Of a DNA stretch of 64,000 bases, positions 12,060 through 23,820 are shown in pieces. A program made the translations under genes and the position numbers. This DNA comes from Mercurialis annua (taxonomy: Eukaryota; Streptophyta; Magnoliopsida; Malpighiales; Euphorbiaceae): NCBI RefSeq assembly GCF_937616625.2, contig NC_065570.1, positions 20,794,046 through 20,858,045 on the forward strand, written 5' to 3'. Positions within the stretch are counted from its first letter, which is position 1. Each line of letters begins with the position of its first letter. The notes under the pieces are model-generated. The model was not told the DNA's origin, did not search any database, and saw only the letters and a program-made list of their open reading frames with translations.

Positions 12060-12931
12060 AAATTAATACCGTCAGTGATCAAACCTCGAAACAACTTTGG
12101 CACTTATGATTAGGACATATTGCGGAAGATAGACTTAACAAGTTGGATAAGATGGGAATCTTGAGTAATCTTGATTCCGCATCAATTTCAACTTGTGAGT
12201 CATGTCTTAAAGGCAAGATGACCCGATCACCCTTTGTGGGACAAAGTGGTAGAGCCAAAGATGTTTTGAAAATCATACATAGTGATGTATGTGGTCCATT
12301 TAAAGAAATGGCATGAGGTGGTTATTTATACTTCATTACCTTCACCGATGATTTATCACGGTATGGGTATGTTGTTCTTATGAAGAACAAGAGTGAAGCT
12401 TTTGAAAAATTTAAAGACTTCAAAAATGAAGTAGAAAACCAAATTGGAAAAAGTATTAAAATTCTTCGATCTGATCGAGGAGGTGAATACTTGAGTACGG
12501 GATTTGGTACATTCTTAAAAGGTATTATTTCCCAACTGATTCCTCCAGGAACACCACAGTTGAATGGTGTATCAGAACGGAGGAATCGTACATTGTTAGA
12601 CATGGTACAATCAATGATGAGCTATACTGATTTACCCATTTCATTATGGGGTCATGCACTTCTTAGTGCAAATTATATTCTAAATCGAGTACCAACTAAA
12701 TCTGCTCCAAGAATATCTTATGTGATATGGTATGGTAAGGAACCAAGTCTTAAGCATATTAGGATTTGGGGATGTTCGGCATATATCAAAAAATTGATAA
12801 CCGACAAGTTGGAATCAAGGTCAATCATGGGAAGATTCGTTGGTTATCCTAAAGATAGTTTAGGATATTATTTCTATATTCCATCCGAACAAACAATTAT
12901 TAGTCGGGATGCAGTCTTTCTTGAAAAATAA
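12060..12931 (+). pseudogene. Integrase remnant of element A
   Basis: Would insert the cDNA into host DNA. The N-terminal zinc-binding HHCC motif is at 12101-12205 (LWHL, stop, LGHI, then CESC), with TGA at 12107-12109 inside it. The catalytic core follows: first Asp in HSDVCGPF (12284), second Asp in RSDRGGEY (12473), Glu in SERRNRTL (12575). Only 33 residues separate the second Asp from the Glu instead of the usual 35; element B has about six more bases here, so A has a small in-frame deletion. Further stops are TGA at 12314 and TAA at 12929. The C-terminal part has GCSAYIKKL, MGRFVGYP and YYFYIPSEQ, as in copia integrases. Confidence 0.88.
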
Positions 12932-13126
12932 TTTATTCAAGAAGGGGGTAAAGGAAGAAATATAGAATTAGATGAGGAGTCGTCTAAAGACCAACAAAAT
13001 GATACAATGGATATTGATCAAACCCATAGTGAACCATAATTAGTAAAATCTACAGAAACACCTCGAAGATCAAGTAGAGTATCTCATCAACCGGAAAGAT
13101 ATGGTTTTCTTCATGATATAAAAGAG
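12932..13126 (+). pseudogene. Integrase-RT linker remnant of element A
   Basis: Acidic, poorly conserved linker (ELDEESSKDQQND, later TPRRSSRVSHQPERYGFL) joining integrase to reverse transcriptase. The RRSSRxSxxPERYG motif is typical of copia polyproteins at this place. One stop, TAA, lies at 13037-13039. Confidence 0.7.
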
Positions 13127-14110
13127 TTGTTTATTCATGGAGAAAATGATCAAATTGTTGATCCCTCTACTTATGAGGAAGCTATATATGATATAAATTC
13201 TTCAAGATGGCTTGAAGCTATGAAATCCGAAATGGATTCCATGTACAGTAACCAAGTTTGGGAGCTAGTCGATCCACCCGATGGTATTATACCAATAGGA
13301 AACAAATGGATCTTCAAGCGTAAAATTGGTGCTGATGGAAAAGTTGAGACTTTTAAAGCTAGGCTTGTTGCGAAAGGGTTTCGCCAAAGGCAAGGAATCG
13401 ATTATGAAGAAACTTTCTCGCCTGTAGCCATGCTTAAGTCCATCTGGATTCTTCTTGCCATAGCTGCACATTTAGATTAAAAGGTTTGGCAAATGGATGT
13501 CAAGACCGCATTCCTTAATGGATATATTGAGGAGGAAATCTATATGGAACAACCTAAGGGTTTTGAATCCAAAGAAGGTTCCAAGGTGTGTAAGCTTAAA
13601 CGATCCATATATGGATTGAAGCAAGCTTCGAGAAGTTGGAATTGTCGTTTTGATGAAGCCATAAAGAGTTACGAGTTTATCAAAAACGAAGACGAACCAT
13701 GTGTTTACAAGAAGGTTAGTGGGAGCACAATCACGTTCCTAGTCTTGTACGTAGATGATATTTTACTAATAGGAAATGATGTCGGTATGTTAACTTCTGT
13801 AAAGCTTTGGTTATCCAAAACATTCTCCATGAAAGACCTCAGAGAAGCAACTTACATTCTCGGTATTAGACTCTATAGAGATAGATCTAAGAGAATAATA
13901 GGTCTCTCCCAAAGGCTCTACTTAGAAAAGATATTGAAGAAGTTCAATATGGAAAATTCTAAGAGAGGACTGATTCCCGTTAGGCATGGAATTCACCTTT
14001 CAAAAGATATGTCTCCAAAGACATCTGAGGAAAGAGATGAAATGGCAAAGATACCATATGCTTCGGCAATTGGTTGTCTTATGTATGTTATGTTGTGTAC
14101 TAGGCCGGAT
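13127..14110 (+). pseudogene. Reverse transcriptase remnant of element A
   Basis: Copia-type reverse transcriptase, which would copy element RNA into DNA. Seen in order: VWELVDPPDG, NKWIFKRKIGADG and ARLVAKGF near the start, MDVKTAFLNG carrying the first catalytic Asp (13493-13522), IYMEQPKGFE, KLKRSIYGLKQASRSW (about 13594-13641), and LYVDDILL with the catalytic YVDD at 13748-13759. One nonsense codon, TAA at 13478-13480, separates the finger region from the palm; the catalytic residues are otherwise in place. The tail has the copia MLCTRPDIAYAV block (about 14090-14125). Confidence 0.92.
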
Positions 14111-14676
14111 ATTGCCTATGCGGTTAGTTTGACTAGCCGATATCAATCCAATCCAGGTTCGAAACACTGGATGACAGTTAAGAATATCTTTAAGTACTTG
14201 AGAAGAACTAAAGATATGATCTTAACATATGCAGGAGGTGATCTACAAATAGACGGTTTTACAGATTCTGATTTTCAATCAGTCTATATCCGGATTCGTA
14301 TTCACATGTAATGGAGGAGCAGTGAGTTGGAAGAGTTTCAAATAAGAAACCACTGCAGATTCCACCACGGAAGCCGAGTATATTGCGGCATCAGATGCTG
14401 CAAAGGAAGCTGTTTGGATTAAGAAGTTCGTTTTTGAACTTGGTGTGGTTCCTACCACTGAGTCGGCGATTCCTCTTTTCTGCGACAACAATGGTGCTAT
14501 AGCCCAGGCAAAGGAACCCCGGTCTCACCAGAAATCCGAACACATAGAAAGGCGCTATCATATCATCCGAGAGATTGTTGGAAAGGGAGATGTGTCTCTC
14601 CAAAAGATAGCATCAGCCGATAACACGACTGACCCACTGACAAAGCCCATGACCCAGAGTCAATTAGATTGCAAGT
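14111..14676 (+). pseudogene. RNase H remnant of element A, frameshifted
   Basis: Would degrade the RNA strand during reverse transcription. It begins after the RT connection with SRYQSNPGSKHWMTVKNIFKYLRRTKD and FTDSDFQS. At about 14280 a short deletion removes residues and moves the frame by one; downstream motifs (TTEAEYIAASDA, CDNNGAIAQAKEP, KSEHIERRYHIIREIV, TDPLTKPM) are read in the frame with codons starting at positions divisible by three. A stop, TAA, lies at 14343-14345. No natural stop occurs before the 3' LTR: the frame runs into LTR sequence and ends at 14774. Confidence 0.88.
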
Positions 14677-14683
14677 GGGAGAT
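14673..14683 (+). other. Polypurine tract of element A
   Basis: AAGTGGGAGAT directly precedes the TG of the 3' LTR. This is the usual copia primer site for plus-strand DNA synthesis and it fixes the LTR start at 14684. Confidence 0.9.
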
Positions 14684-16470
14684 TGTTAGTAGTATGTGCC
14701 CTAGGGCCATTTTGTATTTATACTTTTATAAACAAATCCCATTGGCAATGATATATATGTTTTATTTGAACTAAGTGTCTTATCAACTAAGTGTTTAATT
14801 ATTGCATATTGTCCTTATCACATTGTGATAGAATCTATTATTAAGGTGTTGAGAATATGAGTGACAGATTCTATTATACAAGTGATCTAAACAACCGTTC
14901 ACGATCGATCGGGTCCTACGAATAAGGGCATTGCATTATCCCGGAAAGATCGTCACCTCTGTTTATTCTCCTGATTAGTAAATAGTTACTAATTATAGGA
15001 AGCAGTGAGTCTCATACTACTTGATGGGGATCAGAATAAACATATGGACACTCAAAGGGTTTGAGTGATTCGAACAAGTGACGCTAGATGACTTATACAT
15101 GGTATTTCATGAAAGTCAATTTAATGTCATTTATTTCATAATTGTAAATATGTCCTTTGACTTGCGGTGACACTATCTTGTATATAGGTGATTAGAGTTT
15201 GATACTCCTTATCCCTAGATCTTTCATGAGATAGGATCGCGGGATGTGTTGGCTCTAGTTAGTTGTATATGGAGATAGGGGTTTAACCAAGAGAGGATTT
15301 ATCACTCCGGATGAACGGAGAAAAGATTTTATGCTATCTCATATTGTTCTTGATGGATGATAAAACCTGCGCAGGTGTATATGACTTACATAGAAAGTTC
15401 TTTCTAGTGGAAGTCATATTTATCAAGAATAAGAAATGAGATGAGTTCATATGATCAAGACAAACACTGTTTGACTTAACCGTGACACTAGTCGAGATCG
15501 GAATCTTAGATGAAGGGAATTTAGAGTGTACGGTAATTATGAACATTGGTTCATAAAGAATGCATCGAAACATTCATATCTATTTGGGGGTCGTGATATG
15601 TTACTAGACGTCACTCACGACTTACGAGAATTAATAATTAATAGGATTTAATTATTTAATATAAGAAAGGCGTTTCTTATGACTCTCTTTGCCATATAGA
15701 TGTGAACCTAGTTAGTCACACACAATAGGGTGTGCAACCGATTGAGTTTACGAGAGATCGATTTCATATAGATACTAGCATATCACGGAAATTAATCTAA
15801 GATAAAAAAAAAACCAAATACAATTAGGGACTAATTTGTAAGAGTTATAAATTAGTAGGCACCTAATGTATTTTATCCAAGTTAATATGATGATTTCATG
15901 TGATGATGTCACGATAATGTCATGTGATACTTGGTGTGTGACACCTAACATGTGAGGTGTCGAATGGTGGCAACACCTTTGCTTGGTGTGTGACACCTAG
16001 CTTGTGAGGTGTTGCATTCTTAAGAAAAGCTCTACCCTATAAATAGAGGTTGCCTTTGCTCATTCTACACACAACACACTTAAAAGAGCATATTTGAAGG
16101 AGTTGATGTAGTCATCAATCACAGAAAAGCGTGGAGAAAGTTTTTCATACATCCCAGCAAAGACGTAATCGAGGCGATAGTTTGAGCTTAGGGTTGCTCG
16201 GCAAGAGAAACTCTTGCAGATTACTTCAAGGCGAGGATTCAATCGGACGCATACTCGTGTGGACGAGCTTGAGGTCGCCGTACTATCGGGACTACAAGAA
16301 TCGTTGGAGAATCGACATAGGTATTCTTCTTACGGTTTCTAGATGCGTGCTTTAATTACTAGATGATACGACTATCCATTTGTTATTGATATGATCAATT
16401 TCTGGATCCGAATTGTTGGAATTCCAATTTTGAATTGAAATATACGATTCGGACCCTCACGTCCCGCTGC
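14684..16470 (+). repeat. 3' LTR of copia element A, right end clipped
   Basis: Matches the 5' LTR from TGTTAGTAGTATGTG to GTCCCGCTGC. The final ACCAACA present in the 5' LTR is absent and satellite follows at once. It is shorter (1787 bp) mainly because the U3 repeats are contracted: one intact TGATGTCA and two 55-base units (15888-16010). The TATAAATA box (about 16040) and the R/U5 hairpin (16201-16217, one mismatch in the extended stem) are kept. Confidence 0.93.
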
Positions 16471-19400
16471 CATTTTAGCGATTTAAGCCAAACGATTAAA
16501 ACCTTACGAAACAAATCCAAACATTTCACCTTTTTAGCGATTTAAGTCGTAACGTTTATAAATATTTGGCTTAAATCGCTAAAAGGGGCAACGTTTGGAT
16601 TTGTTTCATAACGTTTGTAAACGTTTGGCTTAAATTGAAACGTTTGGATTCGTAACGTTTCTAAACGTTTGACCTCAATTGCTAAAAATGTTAAACATTT
16701 GGATTTGTATCATAACGTTTGTAAACGTTTAGCTTATATCGCTAAAAAGGCGAAACGTTTGGATTTATTTTGTAACGTTAGTAAACGTTTGGCTTAAATC
16801 GCTAAAAAGGTGAAACGTTTGGATTTGTTTTGTAACGTTTGTAAACGTTTGGCTTTAATCGTAAAAAAGGTGTAACGTTTGGATTTTTTTTGTAACGTTT
16901 GATTTAAATTCCTAAAAATGTGAACCGCTTGGATTTGTTCGTAACTTTGTAAACATTTGGCTTAAATCGCTAAAATGGGGAAACATTTGGATTTGTTTCG
17001 TAATGTTTTAAACGTTTGTCTTAAATCGCTAAAATGGGGAAACGTTTGGATTTGTTTTCGTAACATTTGTAAACATTTCGCTTAAATCGCAAAAAAGGTG
17101 AAACGTTTGGGTTTGTTTCGTAATGTTTGTAAACGTTTGGCTTAAATTGCTAAAAAGGTGATACGTTTGGTTTTGTTTTGCAAAATTTGTAAACGTTTGC
17201 CTTAAATTGTTAAAAAGGTGAAACGCTTGGATTTGTTTCATAACGTTTGTAAACGTTTTGGCTGAATAATAGCTTCCATAAAGTTGTTAGACGTTTGGCT
17301 TAAATTGCTAAAAAGTTTAAACTTTTTGATTTGTTTCGTAACGTTTGTAAACGTTTGGTTTAAATCACTAAAAAGGTGAAACGTTTAGATTTGTTTTGTA
17401 ACGTTTGTATAAGTTTGTCTTAAATCACTCAAAAAGTGAAACGTTTGGTTTTGTTTTGAAACGTTTGTAAACGTTTGGCTTAAATTGATAAAAGGTGAAA
17501 TGCTTGGATTTGTTTTGTAACGTTTGTAAAAGTTTGGCTTAAATCGCTAAATAGGTGAAACGTTTGGATTTGTTTTCGTAACGTTTGTAAACATTTCGCT
17601 TAAATTGCTGAAAAAGTGACACGTTTGGATTTGTTTCGTAACATTTGTAAACGTTTCGCTTAAATCGCTAAAAATGTGAAACGTTTGGTTTTGTTTTGTA
17701 ACGTTTGTAAACATTTGGCTTAAATTGCTAAAAAGGTGAAAAGCTTGGATTTGTTTCATAACGTTTGTAAACGTTTGGCTTAAATCACTAAATAGGTGAA
17801 ACGTTTGGATTTCTTACGTAACGTTTGTAAAGGTTTGGCATAAATTGGTAAAAAGGTGAAACGCTTGGATTTATTTCATAACGTTTTATATGTTTGGCTT
17901 AAATCGCTAACAAGGTAAAATATTTGGTTTTGTTTCGTAACGTTTTAAACGTTTTGTTTTGTTTCATAACGTTTGTAAATGTTGTGCTTTAATCGCTAAA
18001 AAAGTGAAACGTTTGGATTTGTTTCATAACGTTTGTAAATGTGCGGCTTAAATTGCTAAAATGGGGAAACGTTTGGATTTATTTTGTAACATTTTACACA
18101 TTTAGTTTTGTTTCGTAATGTTTAAAACGTGTGGCTTAAAACGCTAAAAATGGTAAACGTTTGGTTTTGTTTCGTAACGTTTGTAAACGTTTCCTCCAAT
18201 CGTTTCACCTTTTCACGTTTAGATTTGTTTCGTAAATTTTAAACGTTTTGATTTCGATTTGTTTCGTAGCATTTTATCCGTTTGGTTTTGTTTCGTAACG
18301 ATTAAAACGTATGGCTTAAATCGCTAAAAATAGGAAACGTTTGGTTTTGTTTCGTAACGTTTGCAAACGTTTTCCCAAATTGTTTCACCTTTTCACTTTT
18401 GGATTTGTTTTGTAACGTTTGAAACGTTTGGATTTGTTTCGTAACGTTTTAAACGTTTAGCTTAAATCGCTCAAAATGTTTTACGTTTAGATTTGTTTCG
18501 TAACGTTTATAAACGTTTGGCTTAAATTGCTAAAAAGATGAAACGCTTGTATTTTTTTCGTAACGTTTGTAAACGTTTGGTTTTGTTTCATAATGTTTGT
18601 AAACGTCTGGCTTCATTCGCTAAAAAGCTGAAATGATTGGATTAGTTTTGAAACGTTTTGAAACATTTGGTTTTGTTTCGTTACGTTTGTAAACGTTTGG
18701 ATTTGTTCCATAACGTTTGTAAACGTTTGGATTAAAAAGCTAAAAAGTAGAAATCTTGGATTTGTAAACGTTTGGCTTATATCGCTAAAAAGGTGAAACA
18801 TTTGGATTTTTTTCGTAACATATTAAATGTTTGGTGAAACGTTTGGATTTGTTTGTAAACGTTTGGTTTTATTTCGTAACGTTTGTAAACATTTGTAAAC
18901 GTATGGTTTAAATTGCTAAAAACGTTTGGTTTTGTTTCGTAACGTTTGTAAACATTTGGCTTAAATTGGTTAAAAGGGGAAACGTTTGGTTTTGTTCTGT
19001 AATGTTTGTAAACGTTTGGCTTCAATCGCTAAAAAGGTAAAACATTTGGATTTGTTACGTTGCGTTTGTAAACGTTTGGCTTAAATCGCTAAATTGGGGA
19101 AACGTTTGGATTTATTTCGTAACGTTTGTGAACATTTGGCTTAAATTGCTAAAAAAGCGAAACGTTTGGTTTTGATACGTAACGTTTGTAAATGTTTAGC
19201 TTAAATTGTAAAAAGGTGAAACGCTTGGATTTGTATACGTTTGTCATAAATCGCTAAAAAGGTGAAACATTTGGATATGTTTCTTAACGTTTGTAAATGT
19301 ATGGCTTAAATCGCTAAAATGGGGAAACATTTAGATTTGTTTCGTAACGTTTGTAAACGTTTGGCTTAAATCTCTAAAAAGGGGAAACGTTTGGATTTGT

Positions 19401-19646
19401 TTCGTAATGTTTATAAACGTTTGGCTTAAATTGCGAAAATGGTGAACATTTGGATTTGTTTCGTAACGTTTGTAAACGTTTGGCTTAAATTGTAAAAAGG
19501 TGAAACGCTTAGATTTGTTTCGTAACATTTGTAAATGTTTGGCTTAAATCGCTAAAAATGTGAAATGTTTGGTTTTATTTTTTAACGTTTGGCTTAAATT
19601 TCTAAAAAGGTGAAACGCTTGGATTTCTTTCGTAACGTTTGTAAAT
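16471..19646 (+). repeat. 60-bp satellite, right domain, first segment
   Basis: Same monomer as the left domain but a different order of variants. It opens in a short inverted stretch (16471 to about 16545) and then resumes plus orientation. Landmarks CATTTTACACATTTAG (18088) and TTGTATACGTTTG (19231) recur at 28029 and 28968 and, in close variants, at 49657 and 50567, so this is part of the long higher-order unit and aligns best with about 47.96-51.0 kb. Cut at 19647 by a solo LTR. No gene is visible. Confidence 0.92.
19642..19646 (+). repeat. Target site duplication, left copy (TAAAT)
   Basis: TAAAT directly before the solo LTR, repeated exactly at 22446-22450. A five-base duplication is usual for LTR-element integration. 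Confidence 0.9.
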
Positions 19647-22081
19647 TGTCACGACCCAATTTCATGGATCGAGACCGGTGCCAGGGTATGGGTATGGTTG
19701 TACCAAAACCCGTAGCAAGCCTCGCTGAAAGCCTTAAATTCAATATAAACCTGCAAGAAAACCAATGCTCGTGGGCAACCAAGACTTTAGCCTAAGTCTA
19801 ACAACTTATATAGCAGTTCTAATATAATTACTTAATAGCAATTCAATACTATGAAACATGCCTCATATATAAATAATCCAATGTCGCATACCAAAGTATA
19901 ATAATATAAAAGTCGTACCACTACGACAAACCAAAGTACAATAATAGAGACAACTAGTTCTACTGCGGTCTAAGAAGTAAAACAGTTGACTAGTCTGATA
20001 ACATAAAAAGACCTCCGAGGAATCAAAAGATTGGAGATGACCAACGCTCTCAAAATAATAAACCTGGAAAGTTTGGAAAATAATGGGGTCAGATATACTG
20101 AGATGAGTTCATAATGCTATTTACATTTATTAAGTTTAAAACCCTTAAAACAAATCCTTTTATACTAAGATATATATTTGATTATGGAAAACAGTATTGA
20201 AATGAAATCCCAAATTATTTAACCCAAAGTAGATGGGAACTTATCCTCATCGATTCCCAAAATAGGCCAGACATTAGTCAGCCAATCCCAAAGTACTTAC
20301 CGGTGCACACAGTCTCGATACAAGCCTATCGAGTAGCTCGTTTCAATCCAGATCCATAATCCTTAAAACAATTCACAACATTTGATATACTAAAATAATG
20401 TGCGGTACTTAATAAAGCGGTAAATAACACTACAAACTCACTGCTTGCTTATCCACGTGAATCTTGGCAAACAGCTAACCCTGCGTAGACTCCGAAGCAC
20501 GAGCAGTCGACGGGTCTAAAACATTATACAAGTTAAAATCCAAACAACCCCTAACTCTAAGAATACTAGACTCCACATAGGACTAGCATTTCACAACGCA
20601 ACCAAAGAATAAAACAAGGTAACCCAAATACAACCAAGTATTCATACAACCAAATAACAAATAAGGCAAGTTAAGCTAGGTGAGTTCTTATCTTTTAAAA
20701 TGAAACAAAAGTACTTAAATACTTACATAGTCCTTTTAAAACAATTACAGTTCCCAAAGTAGTGTGTCAGCCTTACTGCAGTATAGCTCAACACAACATG
20801 TCGGGAGACCACGTCTAACCTGACCCAACCATAAACCAAATTTAAAAACCAAAGTCTTAAATAACACCTCAAATGAAACAAAAGTTATTTTAAATAAGAA
20901 CTCATGCCCTAACTTAATAATGCCACGATACAAATTAGAAAACAACAAATCCAAATAAGCTTGCCAACACTTGGCAAGTAACACCCAGGGTACACTTGAA
21001 TATATCACCTTAAATGGAATCAACAAGATTCAACATCTTTCAAGTAACAACTTGAAACTAAATAATTTAATCAACTCATAACAAACCACATAAACCTTAC
21101 AAGCCTTATATCTCATTTAACCAATGTTAACCACAACCTAGAATAAGACTAACATCCTTTAAATATTTTTGAACCATTTTATAATCAAGTTTCCAGCCTT
21201 AAAAATTTGATCAAAACCAAAATTAAGCCAAAACACTCAAATAATCAAATATGGCAATTTTGCCGAGAATTGCCTAAACTAGCCAAACGACTCAAAATCA
21301 ACAATCGATGAACCAAAGTATGTTACTACTGATTTAAAACTTTTAAAACATATCTTAGAATATATTATATCAGTAGGTATATCATTTGAAAAACATTTTG
21401 CAATCATAGCATTTAACTTTTATAAAATTGACAATTTCGCAAATCGTAGAGATTTTACATAACAACTTAATTTTAAATCCCAAATTCAAATACAAACTAT
21501 TTAGATCAGTTTATAAGGGGAGAAACATAAAAATATCATGCCAAATCAGATTTAACATAATATACAAATCGCTAAACGAATCCATAACGCAAAAAGCTTG
21601 AAAACGCATAATCATCGCTTAAACAATGCCAAACCAATTCCAATCATTATACATCAGAAAATAATCATACTAAGCTCCAATCTAAACACATATATCAGAT
21701 CATAAAACTCAGACCATCAAACATAAGGTTTCAATCCTCAAAACACCCTAAATCATGCAATTCTACGCATAACACATCAACAACAATAATCCAATACAAA
21801 AGGAATGAAGACAATACCTTAGAATGATGAAGAATATGATAATAAAGATAATAAACCATAGGTTAAGGGTCTGGACCGAAATAATGAAGCCATAAATCAC
21901 ACCAACGAATCATACGAAGAAGCAATTGCGTAGATTCCGCGAAACGGATAATCAATCACCAAATAATTGTTAAAAACCACCATGAATCATAAAGGAATGA
22001 TAGAAATAGAATTTATTTGAGTAAAGGGTTGTTCTAGGTCTGATAGGGTGAAAAGGGGCTAAAGAAATCGAGTTAAAAGCC

Positions 22082-22089
22082 TATTTATA
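22082..22089 (-). promoter_or_regulatory. TATA box of the solo LTR
   Basis: TATAAATA on the minus strand, with the GC-rich repeat cluster (22111-22194) on its upstream side. Predicted LTR promoter, same layout as in the full-length relatives. Confidence 0.55.
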
Positions 22090-22110
22090 CAAAAACAGCG
22101 AACCCTACAG

Positions 22111-22194
22111 TGTCGCGTCGCGCCTAAGAAACGGACACGTCGCGCCCGCGACAAATGTCGCGCCCACGACCTTCATATGGCGCGCCCGCGACAG
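22111..22194 (-). repeat. GTCGCG-rich palindromic repeats in the solo LTR
   Basis: Several copies of TGTCGCGCCCGCGAC-like units (self-complementary GTCGCG/CGCGAC arms) in about 84 bases, just upstream of the minus-strand TATA box. Very CpG-rich against an AT-rich background. The two LTRs of the full-length relative have an unrelated ACCGGTT repeat at this place. Confidence 0.7.
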
Positions 22195-22445
22195 AAATAA
22201 AAAGATCCGAACCTAATGGAGCCCGATCCAACGGTTCATTAGGGAGATATGGACATTTTACTAAATCATGTCACATCTAGAAAACACATAAACACTCATT
22301 CGATAAAGCTCAGAACCTAATCAAAATAACACACCAAAAGTTATGCAAACCAAACCACGGTTTCAAGGAAACAAACCACCAAAGACCAAACCAGAACACA
22401 TCGAAAAAATCATCGAAACAAGCCGGAAAAATACGGGATATTACA

Positions 22446-22450
22446 TAAAT
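22446..22450 (+). repeat. Target site duplication, right copy (TAAAT)
   Basis: Exact match to 19642-19646; the satellite resumes in register after it. Confidence 0.9.
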
Positions 22451-23070
22451 GTTTGGCTTAAATCACTAAATAGGTGAAGCGTTTGGATTTGTTACGTAAC
22501 GTTTGTAAACGTTTGGCTTAAATCGCTAAAAAGCGGAAACGTTTGGATTTGTTTCATAACGTTTTAAATGTTTAGCTTAAATGGCTAAAAAGGTAAAACG
22601 TTTGGTTTTGTTTCGTAACAATTTAAACGTTTGGTTTTGTTTCGTAACGTTTGTAAACGTATGGCTTCAATCGCTAAAAAGATAAAACCTTTGGATTTGT
22701 TTCGTAACATTTGTAAACGTTCGACTTAAATCACTAAAATGTGGAAACGGTTGGATTTGTTTCGTAACGTTTGTAAATGTTTGACTTAAATCGTTAAAAA
22801 TGTGAAACATTTGGTTTTGTTTCATAACGTTTGTAAACGTTTGGCTTATATTGCAAAAAAGGTGAAATACTTGGATTTGTTTCGTAACATTTGTAAACGT
22901 TTGGATTTGTTTCGTAATGTTTGTAAGTGTCTGGCTTTGTTTCGTAGCGTTTGTAAACGTTTGGCTTAAATCGCTAAAATGGGGAAACGTTTGGTTTTAT
23001 TTCATAACCTTTGTAAACATTTGGTTTAAATTTCTAAAAAGGTGAAACATTTGGAGTTCTTTCGTAATGT

Positions 23071-23820
23071 TATGAAACAGATCCAAGCTTTTCACTATTT
23101 TATAAATTTAAGCCCAACGTTTACAAACGTTACGAAATAAATCAAAACGTTTCACCTTTTTAGCGAATTAAGCAAAACATTTACAAACGTTACGAGAGAA
23201 ATTCAAACGTTTCACCTTTTTAGCGATTTAAGCAAAACATTTACAAACGTTACAAAACATATCCAAGCATTTCACCTTTTTAGCGATTTAAGCTAAACAT
23301 TTACAAACATTACGACACAAATTCCAAACGTTTCAAGTTTTTAGCGATTGAAGACAATTATTTACAAATGCTACGAAACAAATCCAAACGTTTCAACTTT
23401 TTAGCAATTTAAGTCAAACGTTTATATACGTCACGAAAAAAATCCAAACGTTTCACCTTTTTAGCAATTTAGGGCAAAGGTTTACAAACGTCACGAAACA
23501 AATCCAAACGTCTCACCTTATTAGCAATTTCAGTTAAACGTTTACAAAGGTTGCGAAACAAAACCAAATGTTTCACCTTTTTAGCAATTTAAGCCAAACA
23601 TTTATAAACGTTACAAAACAAATCCAAACGTTTCACATTTTTAGAAATTTAAGCCAAACGTTTACAAACGTTACGGAACAAAACCAAACGTCTAAAACGT
23701 TACGCAACAAATCCAAACGTTTCACATTTTTAGCAATTTAAGCCAAACAATTACAAACTTTATGAAAAAAATCCAAGCATTTCACATTTTTAGCAATTTA
23801 AGCGAAACATTTACAAACGT
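23071..23820 (-). repeat. Inverted satellite block in unit 1
   Basis: About 750 bases where the monomers read in reverse (TTTTTAGCGATTTAAGC, CAAATCCAAACGTTTCACC). The right switch, near 23820, falls in AAACGTTAACGTTT, a palindromic join. Both sides are plus orientation, so a transcript across the junction could fold back on itself. Confidence 0.88.

Larger units (their letters stand above)
7783..16470 (+). mobile_element. Ty1/copia LTR retrotransposon, element A
   Basis: 8.7-kb element in the order LTR, primer site, 1.1-kb leader, gag, protease, integrase, reverse transcriptase, RNase H, polypurine tract, LTR. Integrase before reverse transcriptase defines Ty1/copia. The long LTRs (about 1.8-1.9 kb) and the Gag start (MKSNPLSSI) suggest the Tork/Angela side of plant copia, but that assignment is tentative. 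Gag-pol keeps one reading frame from 10817 to about 14280 but has seven in-frame stops, then a frameshift, so the copy is dead. The 3' LTR lacks its last seven bases and there is no target duplication. By eye the two LTRs differ at about a dozen positions in their first 320 bases. Confidence 0.95.
19647..22445 (-). mobile_element. Solo LTR of a Ty3-like family
   Basis: 2.8-kb sequence starting TGTCACGACC and ending GGGATATTACA, flanked by TAAAT duplications, with no internal region: a solo LTR left by recombination between the two LTRs of a full element. Read on the minus strand it starts TGTAATATCCCG and ends in GTGACA. It is related to, but clearly diverged from, the LTRs at 30954 and 38289. 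A minus-strand TATAAATA lies at 22082-22089 next to a GC-rich palindromic repeat. It has no protein gene; its open frames of up to 93 codons show no recognisable domain. Confidence 0.92.

Noticed and set aside
14445..14774. 109-codon frame as a separate gene
   Set aside because: It is the C-terminal part of RNase H after the frameshift at about 14280, continuing into the 3' LTR.
16131..16355. 74-codon frame in the copia 3' LTR, also at 60060-60284
   Set aside because: It lies in the predicted R/U5 and the hairpin falls inside it; the 5' LTR of A has the frame disrupted, and there is no known motif. More likely conserved LTR sequence than a gene.
20745..21026. 93-codon minus-strand frame in the solo LTR
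   Set aside because: No recognisable domain; the related LTRs at 32.0-32.3 and 39.4-39.6 kb do not keep it open.
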